From positions 1-64,000 of the forward strand of contig UCCA01000014.1 in the NCBI GenBank assembly GCA_900470805.1: a stretch of 64,000 nucleotides of DNA, read 5' to 3'. A program made the translations under genes and the position numbers. Below the pieces are notes generated by a model. That model was given only the letters and a program-made list of their open reading frames with translations. It was not told the origin of the DNA and did no database searches. Source of the DNA: Hyphomicrobiales bacterium (lineage in GTDB: Bacteria > Pseudomonadota > Alphaproteobacteria > Rhizobiales > Rhizobiaceae). Within the stretch, counting starts at the first letter, position 1, and each line of letters opens with the position of its first letter. Of the stretch, positions 17,789 through 26,595 are shown in pieces.

Positions 17789-18492
17789 CGAAGCTCTCTC
17801 CGGTCACGCTGGTCATCGCGGATACGGGTCCGCTCATCAGTCTTGCCTTGGTCGACAGACTGGACCTTCTGCAAAGTTTCGGCACGCCCGTCTTTGTCAC
17901 CGACGCGGTGATGTATGAATGCACGCGCCTCAGTTCCCGGCCCGGCGCCGATCGTCTTCGAGAGTGGTTCGATGTTGCGGGAGGCAATCAGCACCGGATC
18001 GTCAAGACTCCATTTGGCGCGGCTTATCTCGAAGCGCTGGCACTCGAAGCCAATGGAATGGAGGGCGCCACAAAAAACTTCGGAGAATGGGCGACAAGCT
18101 GGACGATGGACAATGTCGAGGCGCTTTACCGGGACATGCGTCTGAAACCGGGGCGACATGTCGGTCTGATCATCTCGGACGACAAAGACTACCTGAACGG
18201 ACGTCCGCCGCATGGTAAGATACCGCCAAACACGCACGTCCTCAGTACCCGCGCATTTTTCGTCGCGTTGGAGGGACTTGGTCTGATTACAAGTGCGGAA
18301 GACCTACGGGAGAGCATTCGGCAAAGCGGACGCCCGCAACTGGCGAAAAGTCTAATCGACCGCCCCTTTCGTGAGGCCGGGGAACAGTCCGACTACCGAC
18401 AGCAAATGCAGGAGGTTCGTGATCGCGAGCTGAAGGGCGACGCCAGCGATCCCGCTCCTGACCACAAAGCCAATCCGAAGTCTCACCGCTGA
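17785..18492 (+). CDS. PIN-like domain protein, putative toxin
   Basis: A 235-residue protein whose N-terminus VIADTGPLISLALVDRLDLL is a strong PIN-domain opening (catalytic Asp about 13). A second acidic residue lies in VMYECTRL (Glu about 45) and a late acidic cluster in LIISDDKDYL (about 129-138). It is longer than the usual 130-150-residue VapC toxins, with a middle insertion and a charged C-terminal tail (about 175-235). It overlaps the upstream 78-residue gene by 4 bp. A ribonuclease toxin role is inferred from the fold and pairing only. Confidence 0.65.
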   Translation: MTKLSPVTLVIADTGPLISLALVDRLDLLQSFGTPVFVTDAVMYECTRLSSRPGADRLREWFDVAGGNQHRIVKTPFGAAYLEALALEANGMEGATKNFGEWATSWTMDNVEALYRDMRLKPGRHVGLIISDDKDYLNGRPPHGKIPPNTHVLSTRAFFVALEGLGLITSAEDLRESIRQSGRPQLAKSLIDRPFREAGEQSDYRQQMQEVRDRELKGDASDPAPDHKANPKSHR

Positions 18493-18540
18493 GGCAATCA
18501 GTACGGCGCTCTCGCCATGTCACCACACGCTCCAATATAT

Positions 18541-18571
18541 AAAAGCAACCGGGGCGTTGGCACCCGGTCGC
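18541..18571 (-). terminator. Intrinsic terminator after grpE
   Basis: On the minus strand, stem GCGACCGGG / CCCGGTTGC (one G-T pair) with a short loop is followed by TTTT then ATATA. It lies 40 bp past the grpE stop. Confidence 0.8.
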
Positions 18572-18610
18572 TGATTTTTGAGCAGTTTTAGAAAGCGACG
18601 CCCGATCGGA

Positions 18611-19231
18611 TCAGGCGTCCTTCTGGTCGAACACCGAATTCGTTTCGGCTTCGACGACCTTCGGGCCGCCCTTGGCGATGCCGACCATGGCCGGGCGCAG
18701 CACGCGCTCGCCGATCGAGAAACCAGCCTGCACGACCTGGACGACGGTATTGTTCGGCACGTCGGGGTTCGGCACTTCGAACATCGCCTGGTGGAAATTC
18801 GGATCGAACTTCTGGCCAACCGGCTCGAGCTTGCGGACGCCGTGACGCTCCAGCGTCGACAGCATCGAGCGCTCGGTCATCTCCACGCCTTCGATCAGCG
18901 TCGCAAGACCGGCGTCGGCGGACGCGCGAACCTCTTCGGGAATGGCATCGAGCGCGCGGCGCAGATTGTCGGATACGGCAAGCATATCGCGGGCAAAACC
19001 GGCGGCCGAGTAGGACTTGGCATCCTTGACTTCGCGCTCGGTGCGGCGGCGCAGATTGTCCATGTCGGCGGCAAGGCGCAGGTAGCGGTCGCGCAGCTCG
19101 GCATTTTCAGCCTGCAGCAGTTCCAGCGGATCGGGCTGCGCTGCGGCTTCGTTCTCGACGTTTGCGGCGGCGTCGGCTGCGGCTTCTGCCGCGGCGGCGT
19201 CAGGTCCGTTCTTCGTCGTCTCGTCAGTCAT
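18611..19231 (-). CDS. grpE: Nucleotide exchange factor GrpE
   Basis: A 206-residue cytosolic co-chaperone that exchanges ADP for ATP on DnaK. An alanine-rich acidic N-terminus (about 1-35) leads into the long dimerising coiled coil (about 36-95, including [18 protein letters not shown]) and the C-terminal beta-wing (about 140-200) with [12 protein letters not shown] and [18 protein letters not shown], the family signature. It lies on the same side as hrcA with a GFA-family gene inserted between them on the other strand. Expect RpoH or HrcA control; no CIRCE element was found. Confidence 0.97.
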   Translation of the reverse strand: MTDETTKNGPDAAAAEAAADAAANVENEAAAQPDPLELLQAENAELRDRYLRLAADMDNLRRRTEREVKDAKSYSAAGFARDMLAVSDNLRRALDAIPEEVRASADAGLATLIEGVEMTERSMLSTLERHGVRKLEPVGQKFDPNFHQAMFEVPNPDVPNNTVVQVVQAGFSIGERVLRPAMVGIAKGGPKVVEAETNSVFDQKDA

Positions 19232-19452
19232 GACGTTCTCCGGTCATTGGTGGCTTTTGGATGAGCCCGATATCGAACTTTGAACGTCAAAAATCAAGTC
19301 TGCGTGACGAAGAACCTATGAATTGCGGGGATCGGCCCTAGTCGGCGCATCGCGGACCGGGCCAGCGCGAAGACACCGGGGGCGCGCAATTCGTTACTTT
19401 CACAATTCCTAATGTGGTGGCAGAGTTGGATATCAGCCAGGGAGATACTGAA

Positions 19453-19887
19453 ATGGCCGAAGACAATGTCTATGTCGGAAAGTGCTTTTGCGGTGCCGTC
19501 GAACTGACCGTGACCGGCGAGCCGGTGGCGATGGGCTATTGCCATTGCCGCTCCTGCCAGCACTGGTCGGCCGGCCCGATCAATACCTTCACGCTGTGGC
19601 AGCCGCAATCGGTGCGGGTGACCAAGGGCGGCGAGCATGTCGAGAGTTTCCAGAAGACCGATTACAGCGTGCGCAAGTTCTGCGACAAATGCGGCGGGCA
19701 TCTCTACAGCGAGCATCCGCTCTGGGGCGTGACCGACGTCTATGCGCCCATCATTCCCGACCTCGTCTATGTCCCGACCATGCATGTGAACTACGAGGAT
19801 ACGATCCTGCACGTGAAGGACGGGCTGCCGAAGTTCAAGGACATGCCGTCCGAGATGGGCGGATCGGGGCAGCAGCTGCCGGAATAG
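19453..19887 (+). CDS. GFA (glutathione-dependent formaldehyde-activating)-family protein
   Basis: A 144-residue zinc protein of the Gfa/CENP-V fold. Zinc ligands follow the family order: CFCGAVELTVTG (about 10-21), CHCRSCQHWS (about 33-42) and CDKCGGHLYS (about 78-87). The namesake glutathione-formaldehyde activity applies only to some members, so a specific reaction should not be assumed. ATG 19453 follows GGAGA at 19441-19445. It lies alone on the plus strand between grpE and hrcA and runs convergent to hrcA with a 14-bp gap. Confidence 0.88.
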   Translation: MAEDNVYVGKCFCGAVELTVTGEPVAMGYCHCRSCQHWSAGPINTFTLWQPQSVRVTKGGEHVESFQKTDYSVRKFCDKCGGHLYSEHPLWGVTDVYAPIIPDLVYVPTMHVNYEDTILHVKDGLPKFKDMPSEMGGSGQQLPE

Positions 19888-19901
19888 CGGTGCAAACCGG
19901 C

Positions 19902-20990
19902 CTATTTGGCGGGGCGGGACAGCCTCGCCATCAGCTGCGCGGTGTAATCGACCATCGGCACGATGCGCGAATAGTTGAGCCGCGTCGGGCCGATGACGCC
20001 GACGGCGCCGACAATGCGGTCGTCCTCGTCGCGATAGGGCGCGACGATCAGCGATGAGCCGGACAGCGAGAACAGCTTGTTTTCAGAGCCGATGAAGATG
20101 CGCACGCCAGGGCCGCTCTCGGCGAGATTGAGAAGCTCCAGCAGGCTGTCCTTTTTCTCAAGGTCGTCGAACAACATCCGGAGGCGGTCGAGGTCGTCAG
20201 CGCCGGCGAGGCCTTCCAGCAGGTTGGCGCGGCCGCGGATGATGAGCTGCGCCGGCTTGCCCTCGTCGGCACTGCCGGACCAGACGGCGATGCCGCGCTC
20301 GACCAGATCACGCGAGAGGGCATCCAGTTCGACGCGTACATCGTCCTTAAGACGGCCGAGTTGGGTGCGCAGTTCCGGCAGGGTCTGGCCGGTCATGTGG
20401 GCGTTGAGGAAGTTCGCGGCCTCGGTGAGCTGCGACGAGGTCACGCCTGCCGGAAGCTCGATGATGCGGTTTTCCACCTGGTCGTGCTCACCGACAAGGA
20501 CGGCCAGCGCCTTGGTCGGCTCCAGGCGAATGAACTCGACGTGCTTCAGCACCGGATCGTTCTTCGAGGTGATGACGAGGCCGGCGCCGCGCGAGATGCC
20601 AGAGAGCATCCGGCTTGCCTCGTTCATCATCGCTTCCATCGGGTTGTCGCGGTGTTCGGCGCGCACCTGGCGGTCGATATTGGCGCGGTCCTCGGCGGAG
20701 AGATCGCCGACCTGCATGAAGGCGTCGACGAAGAAGCGCAGGCCGATCTGGGTCGGAAGGCGGCCGGCACTGACATGCGGGGAATAGACGAGGCCGAGCT
20801 CCTCGAGATCGCTCATCACGTTGCGCACGGAGGCCGGCGACAGCGACATGGGCAGGATGCGCGACAGGTTGCGCGAGCCTAACGGCTCCCCCGTCTCCAG
20901 ATAGCCTTCGACGATACGGCGAAAGATTTCCTTCGAGCGTTCATCCAGCGCGGCAACGGCATCCGAAATCGGCGACGACCTGAATTCCAT
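19902..20990 (-). CDS. hrcA: Heat-inducible transcription repressor HrcA
   Basis: A 362-residue repressor of groESL-type operons through CIRCE elements. The N-terminal winged helix (about 12-85) shows RSKEIFRRIVEGYLETGEPLGSR split over helices and LSPASVRNVMSDLEELG, both typical. The central GAF-like domain includes AGRLPTQIGLRFFVDAFM, and the C-terminus closes with GVIGPTRLNYSRIVPMVDY. The start at ATG 20990 (MEFRSSP) matches family length; longer in-frame starts add sequence unlike HrcA. It is divergent from rph. No CIRCE sequence was seen in the window, so its targets lie elsewhere. Confidence 0.95.
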   Translation of the reverse strand: MEFRSSPISDAVAALDERSKEIFRRIVEGYLETGEPLGSRNLSRILPMSLSPASVRNVMSDLEELGLVYSPHVSAGRLPTQIGLRFFVDAFMQVGDLSAEDRANIDRQVRAEHRDNPMEAMMNEASRMLSGISRGAGLVITSKNDPVLKHVEFIRLEPTKALAVLVGEHDQVENRIIELPAGVTSSQLTEAANFLNAHMTGQTLPELRTQLGRLKDDVRVELDALSRDLVERGIAVWSGSADEGKPAQLIIRGRANLLEGLAGADDLDRLRMLFDDLEKKDSLLELLNLAESGPGVRIFIGSENKLFSLSGSSLIVAPYRDEDDRIVGAVGVIGPTRLNYSRIVPMVDYTAQLMARLSRPAK

Positions 20991-21173
20991 TAAGCGTTGC
21001 GCACCTCGGCTGACAATGATGTCGCAAAATATAGCCATTCTCCCCGCACTAGCAAAAGGGAAATTGCAAATGCGCGCCGCCAATCGTAGAAGCGGTCAAC
21101 AACATACAAGCACAGATGATCGAACCGGACGTCGCGCGTTGCGTTTCCGGTCCCGTGCATTCAGGAGAATACG

Positions 21174-21890
21174 ATGCGGCCCTCAGGCAGAAAAACCGAC
21201 CAGATGCGCAAGGTCACCTTCGAGCGCAACTTTTCCAAGCATGCCGAAGGCTCCTGTCTGGTGAAGTTCGGCGATACGCATGTGCTGTGCACGGCCAGCC
21301 TTGAAGAAAAGACGCCGCCGTGGCTGCGCAATTCCGGCAAGGGCTGGGTCACCGCAGAATACGGCATGCTGCCGCGCGCCACCGGCGACCGCATGAAGCG
21401 CGAAGCCGCGACCGGCAAGCAGGGCGGCCGCACCCAGGAAATCCAGCGCCTGATCGGCCGGTCGCTGCGCGCCGTGGTCGATCTCAAGGAACTCGGCGAG
21501 CGACAGATCACGCTCGACTGCGACGTCATCCAGGCCGACGGCGGCACGCGCACGGCATCGATCACCGGCGCATGGATTGCCCTCTACGACTGCCTGAAGT
21601 GGATGGAAAGCCGCAACATGATCAAGGTCGAGCGGGTTCTCAAGGACCACGTCGCGGCGATCTCCTGCGGTATCTTCGCCAGCCAGCCGGTGATCGATCT
21701 CGACTATCTCGAGGACTCGTCGGCCGAAACCGATGCGAATTTCGTGATGACCGGCAAGGCCGGCATCGTCGAGATTCAGGGCACGGCCGAAGGCACGCCG
21801 TTCAGCGAAGAGGAATTCGGCGCGCTGATGGCGCTTGCCAAGAACGGCATTGCCGAACTGGTGGAGTTGCAGAAGCAGGCGATTGCCTGA
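21174..21890 (+). CDS. rph: Ribonuclease PH
   Basis: A 238-residue phosphorolytic 3'-5' exoribonuclease trimming tRNA 3' ends. Signature segments include [19 protein letters not shown] at the start, [17 protein letters not shown] (about 58-74), [19 protein letters not shown] (about 84-102) and the acidic [14 protein letters not shown] (about 114-127) catalytic patch. Full length. It begins the rph-(VOC)-rdgB-hemW run; a palindromic repeat and a VOC gene have been inserted between rph and rdgB, which are adjacent in many relatives. Confidence 0.97.
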   Translation: MRPSGRKTDQMRKVTFERNFSKHAEGSCLVKFGDTHVLCTASLEEKTPPWLRNSGKGWVTAEYGMLPRATGDRMKREAATGKQGGRTQEIQRLIGRSLRAVVDLKELGERQITLDCDVIQADGGTRTASITGAWIALYDCLKWMESRNMIKVERVLKDHVAAISCGIFASQPVIDLDYLEDSSAETDANFVMTGKAGIVEIQGTAEGTPFSEEEFGALMALAKNGIAELVELQKQAIA

Positions 21891-21910
21891 AGGCTTTAGG
21901 TTTGAAGTAA

Positions 21911-22046
21911 GCCCCCTCCCCAACCCTCCCCACAAGGGGGAGGGCTTAACCCGGCTTCACCGCCGCACCTCGATTGAGGCAGGCGCGCGCCACGGGTCTT
22001 CTCCCCCCTTGTGGGGGAGATGGCCGGCAGGCCAGAGAGGGTCTTA
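21911..22046. repeat. Rhizobial palindromic intergenic repeat (RIME-like)
   Basis: Two GC-rich hairpins form the ends of this element. The left one is CCCTCCCC-ACAAG-GGGGAGGG (21924-21944). The right one is CTCCCCC-CTTGT-GGGGGAG (about 22001-22019), followed by ATGGCCGGCAGGCCAGAGAGG. The left arm is close to the reverse complement of the right, so the whole is a large inverted repeat of about 130 bp. Rhizobium/Agrobacterium genomes carry many such extragenic mosaic repeats; copy number cannot be judged here. Confidence 0.8.
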
Positions 22047-22085
22047 GCCCAATTCGCAAAGACAAGCGCCCCGGAGAATGGCACC

Positions 22086-22490
22086 ATGATCGACGGCATT
22101 CTTGAAACCGCGCTTTATGTCGACGACCTCGATGCCGCCGAGCGCTTCTATGGCGATCTCCTCGGCCTCGAACGTGTTCTGCGCCACGACAACAGACACG
22201 TCTTCTTCCGCTGCGGCCCTGGCATTCTTCTGATTTTCAACCGCAACGAAACGATCAAGCCACCTACCGCCGAAGCGCTACCGGTTCCACCGCACGGCAC
22301 GACGGGAGCGGGGCATGCCTGTTTCCGGATGAATGCGGAAGCGATTGACTTGATCGCGGAAAAGCTCAACAAAGCGGGCGTTTCCATTGAAAGCGATTTT
22401 TGCTGGCCGAACGGGGCGCGATCGATCTATTTCCGCGATCCTGACGGCAACAGTCTGGAATGCGCCGAACCGAAACTTTGGGGCCTTTAG
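22086..22490 (+). CDS. VOC-family (glyoxalase/bleomycin-resistance fold) protein
   Basis: A 134-residue single vicinal-oxygen-chelate unit. The opening [25 protein letters not shown] and the closing [19 protein letters not shown] are typical paired beta-alpha-beta modules; candidate metal ligands are His in GAGHACFRM and Glu in LECAEP. The substrate is unknown, and members range from lyases to resistance proteins. ATG 22086 has GGAG 10-13 nt upstream, just after the palindromic repeat. It ends 8 bp before rdgB and is probably co-transcribed with it. Confidence 0.88.
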   Translation: MIDGILETALYVDDLDAAERFYGDLLGLERVLRHDNRHVFFRCGPGILLIFNRNETIKPPTAEALPVPPHGTTGAGHACFRMNAEAIDLIAEKLNKAGVSIESDFCWPNGARSIYFRDPDGNSLECAEPKLWGL

Positions 22491-22498
22491 GAACAAGA

Positions 22499-23143
22499 AT
22501 GCGCAAGCTCGATACCAAGACCATCGTCGTCGCCAGCCACAATGCCGGCAAGATCCGCGAGATCCAGGACCTGATCGGCCCGCTCGGCTTCACCGCCAAG
22601 TCGGCTGCCGAGCTGAACTTCGCCGAACCGGATGAAACGGGCACGACCTTCGAGGAAAACGCAAGGATCAAAGCGCTGGCTTCGGCTGAGGCTTCCGGCC
22701 TGCCGTCGCTCTCCGACGACAGCGGCCTTGTCATCGACGCGCTCGGTGGCGATCCCGGTGTCTACACCGCCAACTGGGCCGAGACCGAAGACGGCACGCG
22801 CGATTTCGCGATGGCCATGCAGAAGGTCGAGACGGCACTAGAAAAAGCGGGCGCCACGAAGCCGGAACAGCGCACGGCGCGCTTCGTCAGCGTGCTCTGC
22901 CTGGCATGGCCGGATGGCCATACGGAGCTTTTCCGTGGCGAGGTCGAGGGCACCGTTGCCTGGCCGCCGCGCGGTACCGCGGGCTTCGGCTACGATCCCG
23001 TCTTCCAGCCCGAGGGTTATGACACCACCTTCGGCGAGATGAGCGCCGAGGAAAAGCACGGGTGGAAGCCTGGCGACGCGCAGGCGTTGTCGCATCGCGC
23101 CCGCGCCTTCAAGATTTTCGTCGAAACCTGCCTGGACGCATAA
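22499..23143 (+). CDS. rdgB: XTP/dITP pyrophosphatase (RdgB/HAM1)
   Basis: A 214-residue non-canonical purine NTP pyrophosphatase that clears dITP, ITP and XTP from the nucleotide pool. [10 protein letters not shown] (about 13-22), [27 protein letters not shown] (about 72-89) and [20 protein letters not shown] (about 160-179) are family signatures, with the catalytic Asp in SDDSGL. The start at ATG 22499 lies 8 bp after the VOC gene. hemW follows with a 9-bp gap, so rdgB-hemW form an operon, a common alphaproteobacterial arrangement. Confidence 0.96.
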   Translation: MRKLDTKTIVVASHNAGKIREIQDLIGPLGFTAKSAAELNFAEPDETGTTFEENARIKALASAEASGLPSLSDDSGLVIDALGGDPGVYTANWAETEDGTRDFAMAMQKVETALEKAGATKPEQRTARFVSVLCLAWPDGHTELFRGEVEGTVAWPPRGTAGFGYDPVFQPEGYDTTFGEMSAEEKHGWKPGDAQALSHRARAFKIFVETCLDA

Positions 23144-23152
23144 GACCCGATC

Positions 23153-24355
23153 GTGGACACCTTGGAACAGCCAAACCTGACGCGCAATGCCGCACTCCTG
23201 CCCGATACCGGCGAACCCGGTTTCGGCGTCTACGTGCATTGGCCGTTCTGCGCCGCCAAGTGCCCCTATTGCGATTTCAACAGCCATGTCCGCCACCAGC
23301 CTGTCGACCAGGAGCGCTTTACATCAGCCTTTCTGAAAGAGATGGCGACGATGCGGCAGCTGAGCGGTCCGAAGACTGTTACCAGCGTGTTTCTCGGCGG
23401 CGGCACCCCCTCGCTGATGAACCCATCGACGGTCGCCGCCATTCTCGATGGCATCGCAAAAGAATGGCACATGCCCGACGGCATCGAGATCACCATGGAA
23501 GCAAACCCTTCCAGCGTTGAGGCCGAGCGCTTTCGCGGCTACCGCGCCGCCGGCGTCAACCGCGTCTCACTCGGCGTGCAGGCGCTGAACGACCGCGATC
23601 TCAAATTCCTCGGACGGCTGCATGACGTGGCGGACGCACTGAAGGCGATCAAGCTGGCGCGCGACATCTTTCCGCGCATGTCCTTCGATTTGATCTATGC
23701 CCGCCCGAAGCAGACGGTGGAGGAGTGGGAGCGCGAACTGCGCGAGGCGATCTCCTATGCGGTCGACCACCTGTCGCTCTACCAGCTGACGATCGAGGAG
23801 GGCACGCCCTTCTACGGCCTGCACAAAATGGGCAAGCTGATCGTTCCCGACGACGACCAGTCGGCACTGCTCTACGAGGCGACGCAGGATATCACGGCCA
23901 GCGAGGGCATGCCCGCCTACGAGGTGTCGAACCATGCCCGCCCCGGCGCAGAAAGCCGGCATAACCTGACCTACTGGCGCTATGGCGACTATGCCGGCAT
24001 CGGCCCCGGCGCACACGGGCGCCTGACGCGCGGTTCGACCAAGCTCGCCACCGCCACCGAACGCAAGCCGGAGACCTGGCTCGACCTCGTCGAACGTGAC
24101 GGCCATGGCGTGCTCGATCAGGAACAACTCGGCTATGACGAACAGGCCGACGAACTGCTGCTGATGGGTCTGCGGCTGACCGAAGGCGTCGATCTCGCCC
24201 GCTGGCAGCAGCTGTCCGGCCGCGATCCCGACCCGAAGCGCGAAGAGTTCCTGCTGGAACACGGCTTCATCGAGCGGATCGGCAATTCGCGGCTGCGCTG
24301 CACGCCATCGGGGATGCTGATCCTCGATTCAGTGGTGGCCGATCTCGCCTGCTGA
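23153..24355 (+). CDS. hemW: Radical-SAM heme chaperone HemW
   Basis: A 400-residue radical-SAM family protein related to oxygen-independent coproporphyrinogen oxidase. It carries the cluster motif CAAKCPYCDFNSH (about 33-45; HemW proteins have CxxxCxxC followed by Phe) and the HemW C-terminal domain. The longer N-terminal extension and extra Cys of true HemN are lacking, so it is better called a heme chaperone than a HemN. It starts with GTG 23153. Conserved GGGTPSLM and YEVSNHARPG segments support the call. It could depend on Nfu for its cluster. Confidence 0.93.
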   Translation: MDTLEQPNLTRNAALLPDTGEPGFGVYVHWPFCAAKCPYCDFNSHVRHQPVDQERFTSAFLKEMATMRQLSGPKTVTSVFLGGGTPSLMNPSTVAAILDGIAKEWHMPDGIEITMEANPSSVEAERFRGYRAAGVNRVSLGVQALNDRDLKFLGRLHDVADALKAIKLARDIFPRMSFDLIYARPKQTVEEWERELREAISYAVDHLSLYQLTIEEGTPFYGLHKMGKLIVPDDDQSALLYEATQDITASEGMPAYEVSNHARPGAESRHNLTYWRYGDYAGIGPGAHGRLTRGSTKLATATERKPETWLDLVERDGHGVLDQEQLGYDEQADELLLMGLRLTEGVDLARWQQLSGRDPDPKREEFLLEHGFIERIGNSRLRCTPSGMLILDSVVADLAC

Positions 24356-24398
24356 GGCACAGGACACCGGTCATCCCGCACTGTTCAGGCCGCATTGT

Positions 24399-25310
24399 TC
24401 ACGCCTGCCGGACGATGGCGCCGATGGCGTTGACGACAAGGCGCGCGGCGGTCAGCGCCGAAAGGCCATCGATGTCGGCCGGCGGATAGAGCTCCACAAG
24501 ATCGAAGCCGGCAATATGCGCCCGTCTGCCAAGGCCTGCGATCAGATCGATGACCTGCGTATATGTCAGGCCGCCGGGCGCGCGCGCCGCAACACCCGGC
24601 ATGATGCCCGGATCAAGACCGTCGCAATCAAGGGTGACGACGACCCGCGCGCCTTCGGGAATATGGCGAAGGGCGGCGCCGACGCCGTCAGCGTGAATTT
24701 CACGCGCCGTGACGATCCGGCTGCCATAGTGTTTCGCCGCCTGCAGCTCCTCGACGCATGCGCTGCCGACGCTGCGGATGCCTGCCTGCACGATGCCGGC
24801 GACATGCGGCATCTCGCTCGCGCGGCGCATCGGGTTGGAATAACCGTGGCGTTCACCGTGGAGTTCGTCGCGCCAGTCGATGTGGGCATCGATCTGCAAT
24901 ATCCAGATCGGCCCATGGCCGGCAAATCCCGCAAGAAATGGAATGGGCACGGAATCGTCGCCGCCCAGCAGGATCGGCACAGCGGACGATGCCAGGATCT
25001 GGCGCGTCCTCGCCTCGATCCCCGCCCGGTTTGCGGCATTGTCATGCATGGTTGTCGGGACGTTTCCCACGTCGATACAGCACACAGGCTTGCCGTCGAA
25101 CAGCGGCCCGCCGAGGTCGAAATCCCAATGTTCAATAAGATCAGCATCGGCGTGGCTTGCCGCACGGATGGTGTCGGCGGCAACCGCATAGCCGCTGCTG
25201 TCCTTGCCGGGATAGGTGCTGCCGTGCCCTGCTCCGAATATCACGATACGCGGCTCGGCGTTGTCGTCAAGGCGATCGGGCAGGCCGAGAAACGAATGAG
25301 AAACGGTCAT
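24399..25310 (-). CDS. Arginase/agmatinase-family ureohydrolase
   Basis: A 303-residue binuclear-manganese hydrolase. The metal motifs GGDDSV (about 117-122), DAHIDWRD (about 139-146) and TLDCDGLDPGIMPG (about 225-238) correspond to the GGDHS, DAHxD and SxDxDxxDP boxes. Note GGDDS in place of the usual GGDHS: the first metal-ligand histidine is replaced by Asp, which also occurs in some guanidine/guanidino hydrolase-like members. The substrate (agmatine, arginine, a guanidino acid or formimidoylglutamate) cannot be assigned. It is followed upstream by a DMT exporter on the same strand, 64 bp away. Confidence 0.85.
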   Translation of the reverse strand: MTVSHSFLGLPDRLDDNAEPRIVIFGAGHGSTYPGKDSSGYAVAADTIRAASHADADLIEHWDFDLGGPLFDGKPVCCIDVGNVPTTMHDNAANRAGIEARTRQILASSAVPILLGGDDSVPIPFLAGFAGHGPIWILQIDAHIDWRDELHGERHGYSNPMRRASEMPHVAGIVQAGIRSVGSACVEELQAAKHYGSRIVTAREIHADGVGAALRHIPEGARVVVTLDCDGLDPGIMPGVAARAPGGLTYTQVIDLIAGLGRRAHIAGFDLVELYPPADIDGLSALTAARLVVNAIGAIVRQA

Positions 25311-25374
25311 TTTCCGGTGATTCCAATCATCGCTGCTCAGGCGTTGTCGATCGAGGTTAGCAGGCAGCCGGAGA

Positions 25375-26292
25375 TCACGCCAAGCGTTTCCTAACCCGCG
25401 CCAGCAGCCGCCCGTCTATCGCCGCGAGGCCGATCGCGATCATCGCCATGCCGACCAGGTGTTTTCCCTGCAGCTGCTCGCCCAGCACGGCCGCACCGAG
25501 CAGGATGGCGCTGACGGGGATCAAGAACGTGACGAGCATCAGGTTGGTGGCGCCGGCGGCGGCGAGAATCCGGAAGAACAGTACGTAGGCTACGGCGGTC
25601 GATAGCAGCGCCAAGCCGAGCAGTGCCATCCAGGTTTCGGCCGATGGGGCGGCCAGCGTCCAAGGCTGGTCAACGATGAGCGCGATTGGAAGCATCAAGA
25701 TGGTGGAGGCGGTCACCTGACCGGCGGCGGGGATGAGTGGCGCCATGCCCATCTGGCGAAAGCGGCGGCCGAAGATGCCGGCGAACGAATAGGAGATCGC
25801 AGCGCCGAGCACCGCCAGCTGCGCCAGAACATTGGCCCCGAGGTCGCGCAGCGCGTCGAAGCCGATCATATAGGCAACGCCGGCGAAACCAACGAGAACG
25901 CCGAACAGGCGATTGCCGGTCATCTTCTCGTCCGAGGTCATCAGGTGCGCGACGACGACGGCAAAGAGCGGCGTGGTCGCGTTGAGGATCGAAGCGAGGC
26001 CGCTGGCGATATGGGTCTGCCCCCAGACGATGAGGCAGAAGGGGATCATGTTGTTGAGAATGCCCATGCCGAAGAAGGCGGCCCAGGAGGCACGGTCGCG
26101 CGGCATGACATGGCCAGTGGCGCGGACGATGACATTGAGCGCCAGCGCCGCGATCAGCACCCGGCCGGTCACGATGGTGAAGGGCGGCAGGCTCTTGACC
26201 AGAATACCGTTGAACAGGAACGAGCCACCCCATAACAGCGAGAGCACCAGCAGCATGCCCCACTCCGCCACGCCCATCTGCTTCTGCTGCAT
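25375..26292 (-). CDS. EamA/DMT-superfamily transporter
   Basis: A 305-residue inner-membrane protein with about ten hydrophobic helices in two EamA repeats (LSLLWGGSFLFNGILVKSL opens the first, and the second begins near LAQLAVLGAAISYSFAGI). The family mostly exports metabolites or amino acids. The start at ATG 26292 (MQQKQMGV) has GGGAGAG upstream; longer frames have no membrane-protein character. It lies just upstream of the ureohydrolase gene, so a shared role in guanidino or amino-acid traffic is possible but unproven. Confidence 0.9.
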   Translation of the reverse strand: MQQKQMGVAEWGMLLVLSLLWGGSFLFNGILVKSLPPFTIVTGRVLIAALALNVIVRATGHVMPRDRASWAAFFGMGILNNMIPFCLIVWGQTHIASGLASILNATTPLFAVVVAHLMTSDEKMTGNRLFGVLVGFAGVAYMIGFDALRDLGANVLAQLAVLGAAISYSFAGIFGRRFRQMGMAPLIPAAGQVTASTILMLPIALIVDQPWTLAAPSAETWMALLGLALLSTAVAYVLFFRILAAAGATNLMLVTFLIPVSAILLGAAVLGEQLQGKHLVGMAMIAIGLAAIDGRLLARVRKRLA

Positions 26293-26540
26293 CTGTCTCT
26301 CTCCCTTTGCCGCACGCTGATACGTCGGCAAGCGCCACCGCGCCACCCGATTCCCGCGCTGCTGTTGCCATGGCTTTGATGCCGACATTATGGGATCGCC
26401 AGATCCCGCGCAAACGGGTCTTCGCAACGTATGATCGGGACCAGCACTATCGACACATTGGCGGCGATCGGCAGGCGGCGGCGGTCGCACTACAAAAGTG
26501 GAGCCAATGGCTCATAAAAGACTTTCCTGCCGCGCTTTAG
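26293..26540. other. Intergenic region between the DMT and FhuF-like genes
   Basis: The region from 26293 to 26595 (303 bp) separates two divergent genes. It holds the ribosome site of the DMT gene at its left end and the IRO-like box at 26541-26557 at its right. No further structure was recognised in the middle part. Confidence 0.6.
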
Positions 26541-26557
26541 CTGATTATCATAGTCAG
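26541..26557 (+). promoter_or_regulatory. IRO-like (RirA) operator upstream of the FhuF-like gene
   Basis: The site reads CTGATTATCATAGTCAG, an exact TGA-N9-TCA match to the RirA iron-responsive operator consensus as I recall it, with symmetric C/G flanks (14 of 17 positions palindromic). It ends 38 bp before the start codon. Its place before an iron-reductase-like gene makes it credible; a Fur/Mur-type site is an alternative reading. Confidence 0.65.
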
Positions 26558-26595
26558 GATATCAGAACGTACACGGGCAAGGCCGATACTGCACT

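Noticed and set aside
19888..21173. CIRCE element around hrcA or grpE
   Set aside because: No TTAGCACTC-N9-GAGTGCTAA-like sequence seen; HrcA targets are probably groESL elsewhere.
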